Source: Sphaerochaeta sp. UBA5849 (GTDB taxonomy: Bacteria > Spirochaetota > Spirochaetia > Sphaerochaetales > Sphaerochaetaceae). Taken from it: a stretch of 40,407 bases of DNA. The first letter of the stretch is position 1, and every line of letters begins with the position of its first letter. Location: positions 1 to 40,407 of the forward strand of contig DJGJ01000018.1 in the NCBI GenBank assembly GCA_002432715.1, written 5' to 3'. Below are positions 16,414 through 24,771 of this stretch, piece by piece. Below the pieces are notes generated by a model. It worked only from the letters and a program-made list of their open reading frames with translations. It searched no databases and was not told the DNA's origin. A program made the position numbers and the translations under genes.

Positions 16414-17382
16414 CTAGAGTTTCATTCCTATCGAGATTGCTTCAAGCAGGCTCTTTTCGCTGGCGATGAGCTTGCCGGCAATATCAAAAGCCGTGCCATG
16501 ATCGACCGAGGTGCGGATGACATCCAAGCCCACGGTGATATTCACAGCGCTGTCGAATGCAAGCATCTTCAACGGGATATGTCCCTGGTCGTGATACATA
16601 GCCACCACCACATCGTAGGAGCCATTCATCGTTTTGAGAAACACGGTATCAGGTGGGATGGGTCCATCGACTGCAAGGCCTTCGGCTTTTGCCTCTTCGA
16701 CTGCCGGGATGATGTGCTCGATTTCCTCACTTCCGAACAGGCCGTTCTCCCCTGCATGGGGATTCAACCCCGCAACGGCGATCCGGGGCCTTGCATACCC
16801 GGCCTTCCTGAGGGTCTCGTCAGCAAGATGGATGACTGTCAGTACACGCTCCTTGGTGCAGGCATCGCACGCCTGTCGAAGGGAAACATGGGTGGAGACA
16901 TGGATGGCTTTCAGCTTCTCACTCCAGAGCAGCATGGCATAGGAGGTCCCGTGCGTGTAGGCTCCGAAAATTTCGGTATGGCCGGCGAACTTGTGCCCTG
17001 CCAGGTGCAGGGCCTCCTTGTTCAAGGGAGCGGTGACCACCGATGAGATATCTCCTCGCAAGGCAAATTCTATCGATGCCAAGACGCTCTGGAAAGCCAG
17101 TTCTCCACCAAGCACCGTTACTTTGCCGATTTCGATGTCCTCGGCTTTGACTTCCGGCATGGGGTCGAAGAGGTTGATCATCCCCTCCTTCCAATCGCCG
17201 ATGGTTGTGATGGCGTTGAATGCAAACCCAAAGCCGAGGGCCTTGTTGTAGTGTTCGAGGATGGCGCGGCTTCCAAAGAGAAGCGCCTGCTGCTGATAGG
17301 CGGTCGATGCATGCAGTGCCTTCAAGGTGATTTCCGGTCCGATCCCGCAAGGATCTCCGACTGTTATTCCAAATCGTTTCAT
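16414..17382 (-). CDS. pdxA2: PdxA2-type 4-phospho-tetronate dehydrogenase (decarboxylating)
   Basis: This 322-residue protein of the PdxA fold has the N-terminal ITVGDPCGIGPEI phosphate-binding motif, the TAPLNKEAL and GHTEIFGAYTHG segments, and the three metal-binding histidines H165 (VSTHVSL), H209 (LNPHAGE) and H264 (MYHDQGH). PdxA itself oxidises 4-phosphohydroxythreonine in vitamin B6 synthesis. The PdxA2 subgroup next to DUF1537 kinases instead oxidises and decarboxylates 4-phospho-D-threonate (or erythronate) to dihydroxyacetone phosphate with NAD. Context favours the second role: the kinase gene is nine bases upstream in the same operon. An AGGAG lies seven bases before the ATG. A dual role in B6 synthesis cannot be excluded. 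Confidence 0.85.
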   Translation of the reverse strand: MKRFGITVGDPCGIGPEITLKALHASTAYQQQALLFGSRAILEHYNKALGFGFAFNAITTIGDWKEGMINLFDPMPEVKAEDIEIGKVTVLGGELAFQSVLASIEFALRGDISSVVTAPLNKEALHLAGHKFAGHTEIFGAYTHGTSYAMLLWSEKLKAIHVSTHVSLRQACDACTKERVLTVIHLADETLRKAGYARPRIAVAGLNPHAGENGLFGSEEIEHIIPAVEEAKAEGLAVDGPIPPDTVFLKTMNGSYDVVVAMYHDQGHIPLKMLAFDSAVNITVGLDVIRTSVDHGTAFDIAGKLIASEKSLLEAISIGMKL

Positions 17383-17391
17383 AGTATGCTC

Positions 17392-18603
17392 CTATAGTTC
17401 CCGCAATACCCGAAGTGCGTATGCAATTGCATCTTCGCCTCCGAACGCCCCGGCTTTGGTGACAAGCCTGAGCGAATCATACTTCGTACCTACCACTTCC
17501 AGCAGGGGAAGGCCCAACAAGACCTCTTCACGAATCTCAACCTCGTTGATTTGAAGCAGCTCGAGGATGCCGAAGGCGGTATCGCCTCCGGTAAGGAACA
17601 AGCCGCCTATCTGATGTGTTTCCATCACTTCCTTGGCAATGGAGCTCAGAGCCAGTCGAACTGCAATCCCAATCTGGCTTTCCGTAAGGCCCAAGCGCGC
17701 ACCTGTCTCCAAGGAAGCTTCATACTCTGCATGCTCCAAAACAGAGGAGGCGACCAGCAGGACGTCCTTGTTCTGCGAGAGCAGAAGACGAATCCGTTCG
17801 GCATAACTGTGAAGGCCTTTTTTCTCCAACAGGTCGCACACGGAGACACTGACGGTACAGATACCTTTTTTCCGGGCATACAGCACCTGCTTGCGGCTCA
17901 CCTCGCTCAAGCTGGCGACCAAGCCCAACACTGGTTTTGTAGGGTGTTGTTGGTTGACCAAAGCCTCGGCAAGGCCGGCGCTCCCAACAAAGAGCACTCT
18001 CTTGTTCAAAGAGAGCGCCCATGCGGCAATGAGATTCAGATCCTCATTGCTGGTGGAGTCACACACCACCACTCCATCGCGCAACATCGGCCAGGAACGG
18101 GACCGGATGGTATCCAGACCAAGATGCACCACCCGATGGAACGAGCCAAACAGCGTACACAGGTTATCCTCGGTCACCGGCTTGTGGGGGTCTCTGCCAT
18201 GCTCGGTCTCTTTCAACCGTTTCTCGTGCACATAGACCACCGAGTCCATGCAAATGCGTCCCATATCGGGAAACGCCGTTGCTACAACGATAATATCGAC
18301 ATGCATGTGCTTTGCCACCTCGCCCACCTCATCGACGATGTTGCCTCGAAGCGTAGAGTCGATTTTCTTCATGATGATGGAAAATGAGGATGGATCCACA
18401 TCCGAGAGGGCCGCCCTGACAGTCTCTCTTGCTTCCTGAGGACACAGATTCCTCGACTCGGTATCGAGCACCAGCGAATACCGTGCGGGAAGTTCCCGCA
18501 GATGTCCTATCTGCACCCTCGTAGGTACACCGCGGCGGACAAGCTGCAGGCCGGTGTCGTTGGCTCCGGTAAAATCATCGGCGATGATCAAATAGGTTTG
18601 CAT
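17392..18603 (-). CDS. four-carbon acid-sugar kinase (DUF1537; OtnK/DtnK family)
   Basis: This 403-residue protein of the DUF1537 kinase family has the N-terminal substrate-binding signature IIADDFTGANDTGLQL (about residues 6-21). It also has the KKIDSTLRGN segment near residue 90 and the C-terminal nucleotide-binding GLFLTGGDTAFGILE. Family members phosphorylate C4 of tetronates such as D-threonate, L-threonate or D-erythronate at the expense of ATP. Paired with PdxA2 it would yield dihydroxyacetone phosphate in two steps. AAGGAG lies seven bases before the ATG. It is the first gene of a two-gene minus-strand operon and diverges from the HD-domain gene. Which tetronate is used cannot be read from sequence, although the PdxA2 pairing favours D-threonate. 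Confidence 0.85.
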   Translation of the reverse strand: MQTYLIIADDFTGANDTGLQLVRRGVPTRVQIGHLRELPARYSLVLDTESRNLCPQEARETVRAALSDVDPSSFSIIMKKIDSTLRGNIVDEVGEVAKHMHVDIIVVATAFPDMGRICMDSVVYVHEKRLKETEHGRDPHKPVTEDNLCTLFGSFHRVVHLGLDTIRSRSWPMLRDGVVVCDSTSNEDLNLIAAWALSLNKRVLFVGSAGLAEALVNQQHPTKPVLGLVASLSEVSRKQVLYARKKGICTVSVSVCDLLEKKGLHSYAERIRLLLSQNKDVLLVASSVLEHAEYEASLETGARLGLTESQIGIAVRLALSSIAKEVMETHQIGGLFLTGGDTAFGILELLQINEVEIREEVLLGLPLLEVVGTKYDSLRLVTKAGAFGGEDAIAYALRVLREL

Positions 18604-18713
18604 GCACTACTCCTTTTCATAGCTTGTCATCATTCTAATCCGCCCTGATGCGAGGGCGCCACTCATTTCTCTCTTCACTTTACACAGGAGGAGCACTGTT
18701 CTACTATCTATGC

Positions 18714-19973
18714 ATGCAGCGCACCTACACTTCGTTACTTTGCAGCCTCTACGGCGAACAACAGTTCAGCATCCGCGATCCGCTGTGGAAGGATATCCAT
18801 CTGCCACTGTCGTTCAAGCCGATCATCGCCGATGCAGTATTTCAGAAACTGGGAAGGATCAAGCAACTGGGGCCGACCTTTCACCTCTACCCCGGAGCGG
18901 TGCACACCAGGCTCGACCATAGCCTGGGCGTCTACCATATCGGGTTTTCCATTCTTACCAGTCTTTTGAAGCAAGCCAACTCAGGGAATTTGGTTCTCCC
19001 CTGCACCGAAGAAGGGATGAAGACCTTTTTGTGTGCATGCCTCCTGCATGACATCGGCCACTTTCCTTTCGCCCACTCCTTGAAGGAACTGCCGCTTTCC
19101 AGTCATGAGGCAATGGCAAACCGTCTCATCTGCGGCAACGAATCCCTGAGGCAGGCCATCGAGCAAGCCGGAATCCAAAGTGAGAAGGTTGGACTGATCA
19201 TCGATGAGCAGATCCCCTGTGACGATGAAGAAATCAAGCTGTACCGCACTATCCTCTCAGGCACCCTCGATCCCGATAAGCTTGATTACTTGAACCGTGA
19301 TGCTTTCTTTTGCGGGGTTCCCTACGGTACCCAGGATGTCTCGTATATCACCGACCAACTGACGGTTGTCGACTCCAAGCTTGCCGTCACCGAGCAAGCC
19401 ATCGGATCAATTGAACACCTTCTGTTCAGCAAGTACTTGATGTACCGCAATGTGTACTGGCATAAGACCACCCGCAGTGCAACAGCAATGATCAAGAAGG
19501 CTGTGCTGCTCTCGCTTGCCGACGGGAGTCTCAGCTTTGATGACCTCTATGGGTTGGATGACCAGCAGTTCTTCATGCTCCCATCACTGAAGAAGTTTCC
19601 CAACGCCCCGCTGTTTGCTGCAGTACGGGACAATCGTCTCTACCGTCTCGGCTTTGAGAAAACGTATGAGGCACAGGGAGTGCTGGAAGCACAAACAGGA
19701 GAGGTGGCCGGCCGGACTGCATTCGAATCTGCCCTTGCCTCCAGGCTCGGGGTTCCAGAGTCCCAGGTCATCGTCGATATTCCTGAACCCATCTCTTTTG
19801 AATCGGATATTCCCATTCTTGGTGAAGGGGGAACGCTCAAGCGCTTTTGGGATTTCGACCAAATATTTTCCTATGATATTGGTAAGGTCTTTACAAAAAG
19901 CCTGAGAAAATTCAGAATCTTCACACCCTCCTGTATTGCACAAAAAGCGATTTTGGAGGCATTGGAGCTCTGA
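18714..19973 (+). CDS. HD-superfamily phosphohydrolase (COG1078 type)
   Basis: This protein of about 419 residues has the ordered metal motif of HD-domain nucleotide hydrolases. It reads HTRLDHSLGVYH (first His), LLHDIGHFPFAHSLE-like HD pair, SSHEAM, and DPDKLDYLNRDAFFCGVPYG with the fourth ligand Asp. This order is shared with dGTPase-like and SAMHD1-like COG1078 proteins. Substrates in this group vary (dNTPs or other nucleotides), so the reaction is not fixed. The start is uncertain. A strong AGGAGGAG (18686-18693) lies four bases from an in-frame CTG (18696) and 20 from ATG 18714, while ATG 18648 has no site. The stop is followed four bases later by the TtcA-like gene, suggesting coupled translation. 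Confidence 0.75.
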   Translation: MQRTYTSLLCSLYGEQQFSIRDPLWKDIHLPLSFKPIIADAVFQKLGRIKQLGPTFHLYPGAVHTRLDHSLGVYHIGFSILTSLLKQANSGNLVLPCTEEGMKTFLCACLLHDIGHFPFAHSLKELPLSSHEAMANRLICGNESLRQAIEQAGIQSEKVGLIIDEQIPCDDEEIKLYRTILSGTLDPDKLDYLNRDAFFCGVPYGTQDVSYITDQLTVVDSKLAVTEQAIGSIEHLLFSKYLMYRNVYWHKTTRSATAMIKKAVLLSLADGSLSFDDLYGLDDQQFFMLPSLKKFPNAPLFAAVRDNRLYRLGFEKTYEAQGVLEAQTGEVAGRTAFESALASRLGVPESQVIVDIPEPISFESDIPILGEGGTLKRFWDFDQIFSYDIGKVFTKSLRKFRIFTPSCIAQKAILEALEL

Positions 19974-19977
19974 CTGC

Positions 19978-20727
19978 ATGGAAAAACTCTCGTATCGCAC
20001 CCTCATCGATGGAGACATCCCCCCTTGGGTGATGCGTTTCATCAAACACACCGGCAAGGCGATCAATACCTACTCAATGATTCGAGAAAACGAAACAGTG
20101 CTCCTTTCAGCCTCTGGGGGAAAAGACAGCCTTGCTTTGGCCCTCGCCCTTTCGATTCGTCGCAGCTGGCTGCCGATCTCCTACGAATTGAAGGCGTTGA
20201 TGATCAACTGGATCGAGCATCCCATCCCCGATGAATACCGCCGGAAGCTGACTACGTACTTTACCGATCTCGGCTATGATTTTACCATTGTTGATGAGCA
20301 CCAATACCCGGCATCCTTCAACGGTGAGTTCAACTGTTACCTCTGCTCGAGAAACCGAAGGAGAGTACTATTCAACTACTGTGAGCAGAACAATATCGAA
20401 TTGGTTGCCATGGGTCATCACCTCGACGATCTTGTGGAAACCAGCCTGATGAACCTCTGCTTTCGTGCAAGCTTTTCCACCATGCAACCCGTCCAGCCGT
20501 TTTTTCAGGGAAAAATCCATATCATCAGGCCGATGATAGAGATTCACGAAGCTGTCACCCAGCGACTTGCAGATGCATATGACCTGCCGGTGGTAAAGCC
20601 TGTATGTCCCTACGACCAGACCAACATCAGAGCCCGGCTCAAACCCATTGTCAAGGACCTCGGCCGACTCGACAAGCTGACCCGCGAGCACATCTATCAT
20701 GCCCATCAATTTACGGGCAGGCTGTAA
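19978..20727 (+). CDS. TtcA-family tRNA-thiolating enzyme
   Basis: This 249-residue adenine-nucleotide alpha-hydrolase (PP-loop) protein has the PP-loop motif SASGGKDSLAL (about 45-55), the iron-sulfur or catalytic CYLCSRNRRR pair, GHHLDDLVET, and KPVCPYDQTNIRARLK with a third Cys. This set matches TtcA/TtuA-like enzymes that adenylate and then thiolate tRNA, for example making 2-thiocytidine at position 32. At 249 residues it is somewhat shorter than E. coli TtcA. ATG 19978 is chosen over 19936 because it begins just past the stop of the HD-domain gene, with GGAG inside that gene's end. The two are probably co-translated. Confidence 0.8.
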   Translation: MEKLSYRTLIDGDIPPWVMRFIKHTGKAINTYSMIRENETVLLSASGGKDSLALALALSIRRSWLPISYELKALMINWIEHPIPDEYRRKLTTYFTDLGYDFTIVDEHQYPASFNGEFNCYLCSRNRRRVLFNYCEQNNIELVAMGHHLDDLVETSLMNLCFRASFSTMQPVQPFFQGKIHIIRPMIEIHEAVTQRLADAYDLPVVKPVCPYDQTNIRARLKPIVKDLGRLDKLTREHIYHAHQFTGRL

Positions 20728-20801
20728 CTTATGGCTCTCTGGCCTGTTTACATCCATACCTGAAATGTGGGATGATAGCCTTAGGAAGGAGGGGTGACAG
20801 A

Positions 20802-22226
20802 TTGCCAAGACGTCTTGGTCTGCTTCTACTGATGATCCTGCTTGCAACCCTCCCTTTGAGTGCTGAAAGCGAGGGTGATTTTGTCATGCCCCCAGAGCAG
20901 TCGCAGCAACCTGTCGAACCAGATGCTCAGACCTCTTCATACTCCACCACAGAAGGTTCTTGGCCGATCGCCGGAACTGAGAGTTCGACCGGCTTGCTCG
21001 AGGGTATGGCCACCAGCGATGGTTTCTTCGCCCTCTCCTATATGCCGGACTTCAGCATCGGCAAGTTTACCTTCCAGTTCGATGTAAAAATCAAGGGTTC
21101 GTATGAAACCGAACCGTTCGGCTTGGCATTGGATTTCTCCGATTGGGAAGCTCCCGCACGAGATGAGGGGGAGAGTCTTGGTGACTATACGATCGATGTG
21201 TTCAAGCACTACAGCCGGTTCATCCGTACAATCCAGTATGGGGAACGCTATGATTCTCTGTATGTACGGTTCGGCAAACTACTGGGTATCACGCTCGGTG
21301 ATGGTGCATTGGTCAACGGCTACTTCGACCGCAGCGTATCGGCTCGCAGCAGCCGGCCGGGTCTGGAGCTCATGGTTGACGCAATGTTGCTCGGTATCCC
21401 GAATGCAGGATTTGAGTTCATCACCAACGACGTATTCAATCCCACCCTCACTGCCTGGAGAATATTTTCCAGACCCTTGGGAGGGTATCCTGAGTATGAG
21501 TCCGTCGCCGCCCTGCAGATAGGTCTCTCCTTCGCCCAAAGCCCCGCGTCGCCTGAGGAGCAAGAAGGACAACTGTTGGGACGCAAGCTTGTTGCTTTGG
21601 ACATCTCCCTGCCTGTCATAACCTGGAACTGGTTCAACGCCGACTTTTTCACCGATTTCATCGCCCAAACCCCCGATCGTGAGGAGAGCCAGCCGGCGTT
21701 CGCCTATCGCTATGGGTTGTGGGGACATACCAAAAGCTTTTTCATCTTCAATGCAAGTGTGACGGTTCCGTTTTTTGGCAGGTATTATGCAGAGTACTTC
21801 TCCTCCGATTTTGAGAGTCGCAGTGCGGAAGATCTTGACGAACTGGTCATAGAGGAGGGTACCACCCGCCTGGATGCAATGTTCGGCCTGAACTTTGTCA
21901 GGGAAGGTGTATATCTCAGGGCAAAAATGGTAAGCAATTATTCTTACGGCGATTATCACGATTACCGTTTTCTTGCAAATGCACGCATAGACAAGCGCCT
22001 ATTCAATATTGTTTCCCTAGACTTGAGCTATGAAAAGCTTTATCCTACCACTACAGGAGAACGGTTCCTTGAAGGCTTGCAGACTCTCAAGAATGTCATA
22101 CTTTCAGCCTCTGCAGTAGTCAAAGTCAAACCGTACTCTTTCGACCTTGGGCTGAGCATCTTCTTCGATGAACAAGCCCATGCAACCTATACGTTAGATA
22201 CTGCAGTGAGGATATCCATCCTGTAA
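20802..22226 (+). CDS. exported protein, probable outer-membrane beta-barrel
   Basis: This 474-residue product starts at TTG (20802-20804) behind an excellent AAGGAGGGG seven bases upstream. The signal peptide follows immediately (PRRLGLLLLMILLATLPLSA). A longer open frame back to 20604 runs inside the TtcA-like gene and is discarded. The mature protein alternates short hydrophobic strands with polar turns and is rich in aromatic residues (FALSYMPDFSIGKFTFQFDVKIKGSY and many like it), ending in TLDTAVRISIL. This is the composition of a transmembrane beta-barrel, but the last residue is not the classical Phe. I recognise no family. It sits 20 bases before the FecR-like barrel gene and is likely its operon partner. 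Confidence 0.65.
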   Translation: MPRRLGLLLLMILLATLPLSAESEGDFVMPPEQSQQPVEPDAQTSSYSTTEGSWPIAGTESSTGLLEGMATSDGFFALSYMPDFSIGKFTFQFDVKIKGSYETEPFGLALDFSDWEAPARDEGESLGDYTIDVFKHYSRFIRTIQYGERYDSLYVRFGKLLGITLGDGALVNGYFDRSVSARSSRPGLELMVDAMLLGIPNAGFEFITNDVFNPTLTAWRIFSRPLGGYPEYESVAALQIGLSFAQSPASPEEQEGQLLGRKLVALDISLPVITWNWFNADFFTDFIAQTPDREESQPAFAYRYGLWGHTKSFFIFNASVTVPFFGRYYAEYFSSDFESRSAEDLDELVIEEGTTRLDAMFGLNFVREGVYLRAKMVSNYSYGDYHDYRFLANARIDKRLFNIVSLDLSYEKLYPTTTGERFLEGLQTLKNVILSASAVVKVKPYSFDLGLSIFFDEQAHATYTLDTAVRISIL

Positions 22227-22246
22227 CTTCAGTGTAGGGAGTGTAT

Positions 22247-24733
22247 ATGAATCGGTTATGCAAGCATGTTGGTCTGCTTCTCTTGGCCGCCTGCCTCATC
22301 GGTAACCTGTATGCTGATGATTCAGTCTTCATCGGTGATGGTGACATCGGCGCCCTGAAGCTCTTTGACAGCCAAGGCAACCGGCTTGATCCGACCAGCG
22401 AAAATGCCAGCAAAATCGGAGTGGGCTGGATCATCCAGAACCCGGACACACCCATTCTCATCATCACCCCCCGTGGGACGATCAATGTCTATGAAGACTC
22501 CTTGTTGATCACCGGCAACTTGAGCAGCCAAACTTCCGATCTCTATCTCGTATCGGGAAAGGCCACCTTCAATACCAATGCCATGGAACATGGGGTTCTT
22601 ACCGTCTCCACCCCTGTATCGCGTCACCGTCTCGAAGGGGATGGGGAGATGCTGGTCATCACCACCGAGGACGAGGAGAGTGTCACTGCTTTTTCCGGCA
22701 AAGTATCCTCATACAACGCATTGACAGGCTTCACCAGGACGATTCGTCCATTCGACAAACTATTCATGCAAGAGCAGAGTGCCCGGCCCGAACCCATAGA
22801 AATCGGGTATTACCTGACCTATGCAACCTATCCGGATATGATGCTCGCCAAGCAAATAGTCCAAGATCTTTCAAAGCCAATCATTGCACCTACCCCTCTG
22901 GCCCCCAAAGCAAAATCCGCTGAATTGGTGATCGACCAGAGGCAGGTGGAGAAAGTCGTGACGGTGCCGCTGGCCGAGCCTGTTACCAGTCTGACTGTCG
23001 CCCGACAGGAGCCGTACATCCCCCAAGAGGTGCAGGTGATCTCGGTCGAAGTCAAAAAGATACCGGTACCAGAGAAAGTCAGGACCATTACTTCCAGGAT
23101 TCTCAAAGCCCCCTCTTCCCGAATTATTGTCACGATTCGTCCGATGGTTCCAGAGATACCCTCTGCTGTTCAAGTGACAACCACGGTTGCTGTTCCGCCC
23201 ATTCCCTCTGCAGCAAAGGTGGTATCTGAAAAGGACGAGGCAGCAATCGTCCAGCAGACAAGCGAGACCCAATTGCTCGATGTTTCGATTCCTTTGGATG
23301 TGCAACCCGAATTGACGGTAGCAGCCTTGAACGAGCAGCTCGATTTGGCCTTTACCATCCCCATCGAGTCAAAGCAGAGTGAAGAGCTGGAACAAGCCGT
23401 TGTTGCTCAAGAAACGGCAAGTGAACCTAGCGTCACCTCCTCTTCCGCTTCCATCAGTACGACCAGCCTCTTCACCTCCTCCGAGGCAAGCCGTCTGCAA
23501 GGCTCCTTTGGAATAGTCGCCGACTATCGGTTCCAGTTTGATGAGACCAACTCCGACGCCATGAGCCATCGCTTGACGCTCAAGCCGTTTTATGCCAAAG
23601 GACCCTTCAGCATCTCTTTGCAGTCGTATGTGCAGACTCAGGACTTTGCCACCTTTACCAGCAATACGAATCCCCTGCCGAGCTCAACTCTGGCCCGTAT
23701 CAGCTATGCTTTCTCATTTCTCGATCAGTTGAGGATCGGCTATAGCACATCCGGCTTCTATCTGACACTCGACCACAATCGAAGCCTCGTCAGTGACATG
23801 GCCAGTTTTACCGCAGCCCAATTCGGACAGAGCGACAAGCTGGTTCTGCAAAACCAAATCATAGCCGGCCCCTTCACCTTGATCACAGCTTTTGATGATT
23901 TGTATCTAGCCAATCTTCTTGCAAACCGTGCCCAATTCGGTTCATCAATCCTGCATTTCACCCCATCAAGAGGGTATCCCCTTACCATCGCCCTCGGCGG
24001 CCTTGCAAAGGTGGAGAATTCTCCCGCTTGGTCGGTTGATCTCTATCCCTTGCTGAGTTTCCGCTTCCCTATCATCAATACCAGAACCACCCGGTTCAGT
24101 GCCATTGTGCAAGCACATGGATATTTGCCGGTGTATCCCGTCATCGATGCCGACCAGTTTATTGATACGTCGCTTGCTACATTCTTCCCCAATTACTCTT
24201 TGGGAGCAGGTTTTTCAGTCAAACGCAACCAGTTTAACGCCAAGATTCTCGCTTCTGTGAACGATGGAAAGAACCATAATCTGCTTGTCAATGACTTTGC
24301 CTACACAGGCATCGACACAACCTATGCATCAGCATTCGATATACTTGCCGACATCAGGTATGAGGGTTCGAAGTTTGAGGCAAAAGCCTTGCTCAATGTA
24401 CCGTTCACCAACAATTTCACTCTTGCAAAGCTGACAGGAGGCCAGAACGCCGACTATAGCCAGCTCTCGTTGGGGATCAAGATCAAGAAGTTTGCGTTCG
24501 GACTCGGACTTGCAAACTTCGGACTCTTTGAAACGATCAGGGAGGTCATAGCGGATCCACAGTCGCTTACCAATCTTTTCGTTGGCACCTATGCGACCAG
24601 TTACCTCTATGCAGGATATGATTTTGGTGTCCTCAACCTCATGGCAAAGGCAGCCTACCCTGCTTCAAGTACCGCGTATACGGTACCGGTTGTGAGTGTT
24701 ACAGCAAGAATACAGCTGGATAAGGCCTTCTAG
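22247..24733 (+). CDS. FecR-like domain / Pro-Val linker / C-terminal beta-barrel envelope protein
   Basis: This 828-residue product has a signal peptide (NRLCKHVGLLLLAACLIGNLYA). Three parts follow. Residues about 25-190 form a FecR-like beta domain (ILIITPRGTINVYEDSLL, VLTVSTPVSRHRL, AFSGKVSSYNALTG). Residues about 200-420 are a low-complexity linker rich in Val, Pro, Thr and Ser with repeated VTVP, PEVP and VPPIP turns. Residues about 430-828 are a barrel-like region of alternating strands (SYVQTQDFATF, YSTSGFYLTLDHN, LLSFRFPI) ending IQLDKAF with a terminal Phe, the usual outer-membrane insertion signal. AGGGAG lies just before ATG 22247. A FecR-like periplasmic domain joined to a barrel suggests an outer-membrane sensor or peptidoglycan-tethered porin. 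Function is not known. Confidence 0.65.
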   Translation: MNRLCKHVGLLLLAACLIGNLYADDSVFIGDGDIGALKLFDSQGNRLDPTSENASKIGVGWIIQNPDTPILIITPRGTINVYEDSLLITGNLSSQTSDLYLVSGKATFNTNAMEHGVLTVSTPVSRHRLEGDGEMLVITTEDEESVTAFSGKVSSYNALTGFTRTIRPFDKLFMQEQSARPEPIEIGYYLTYATYPDMMLAKQIVQDLSKPIIAPTPLAPKAKSAELVIDQRQVEKVVTVPLAEPVTSLTVARQEPYIPQEVQVISVEVKKIPVPEKVRTITSRILKAPSSRIIVTIRPMVPEIPSAVQVTTTVAVPPIPSAAKVVSEKDEAAIVQQTSETQLLDVSIPLDVQPELTVAALNEQLDLAFTIPIESKQSEELEQAVVAQETASEPSVTSSSASISTTSLFTSSEASRLQGSFGIVADYRFQFDETNSDAMSHRLTLKPFYAKGPFSISLQSYVQTQDFATFTSNTNPLPSSTLARISYAFSFLDQLRIGYSTSGFYLTLDHNRSLVSDMASFTAAQFGQSDKLVLQNQIIAGPFTLITAFDDLYLANLLANRAQFGSSILHFTPSRGYPLTIALGGLAKVENSPAWSVDLYPLLSFRFPIINTRTTRFSAIVQAHGYLPVYPVIDADQFIDTSLATFFPNYSLGAGFSVKRNQFNAKILASVNDGKNHNLLVNDFAYTGIDTTYASAFDILADIRYEGSKFEAKALLNVPFTNNFTLAKLTGGQNADYSQLSLGIKIKKFAFGLGLANFGLFETIREVIADPQSLTNLFVGTYATSYLYAGYDFGVLNLMAKAAYPASSTAYTVPVVSVTARIQLDKAF

Positions 24734-24771
24734 CTTTTGCGCTTGTACATCTTCTGTGATAGAGTCTTGCT

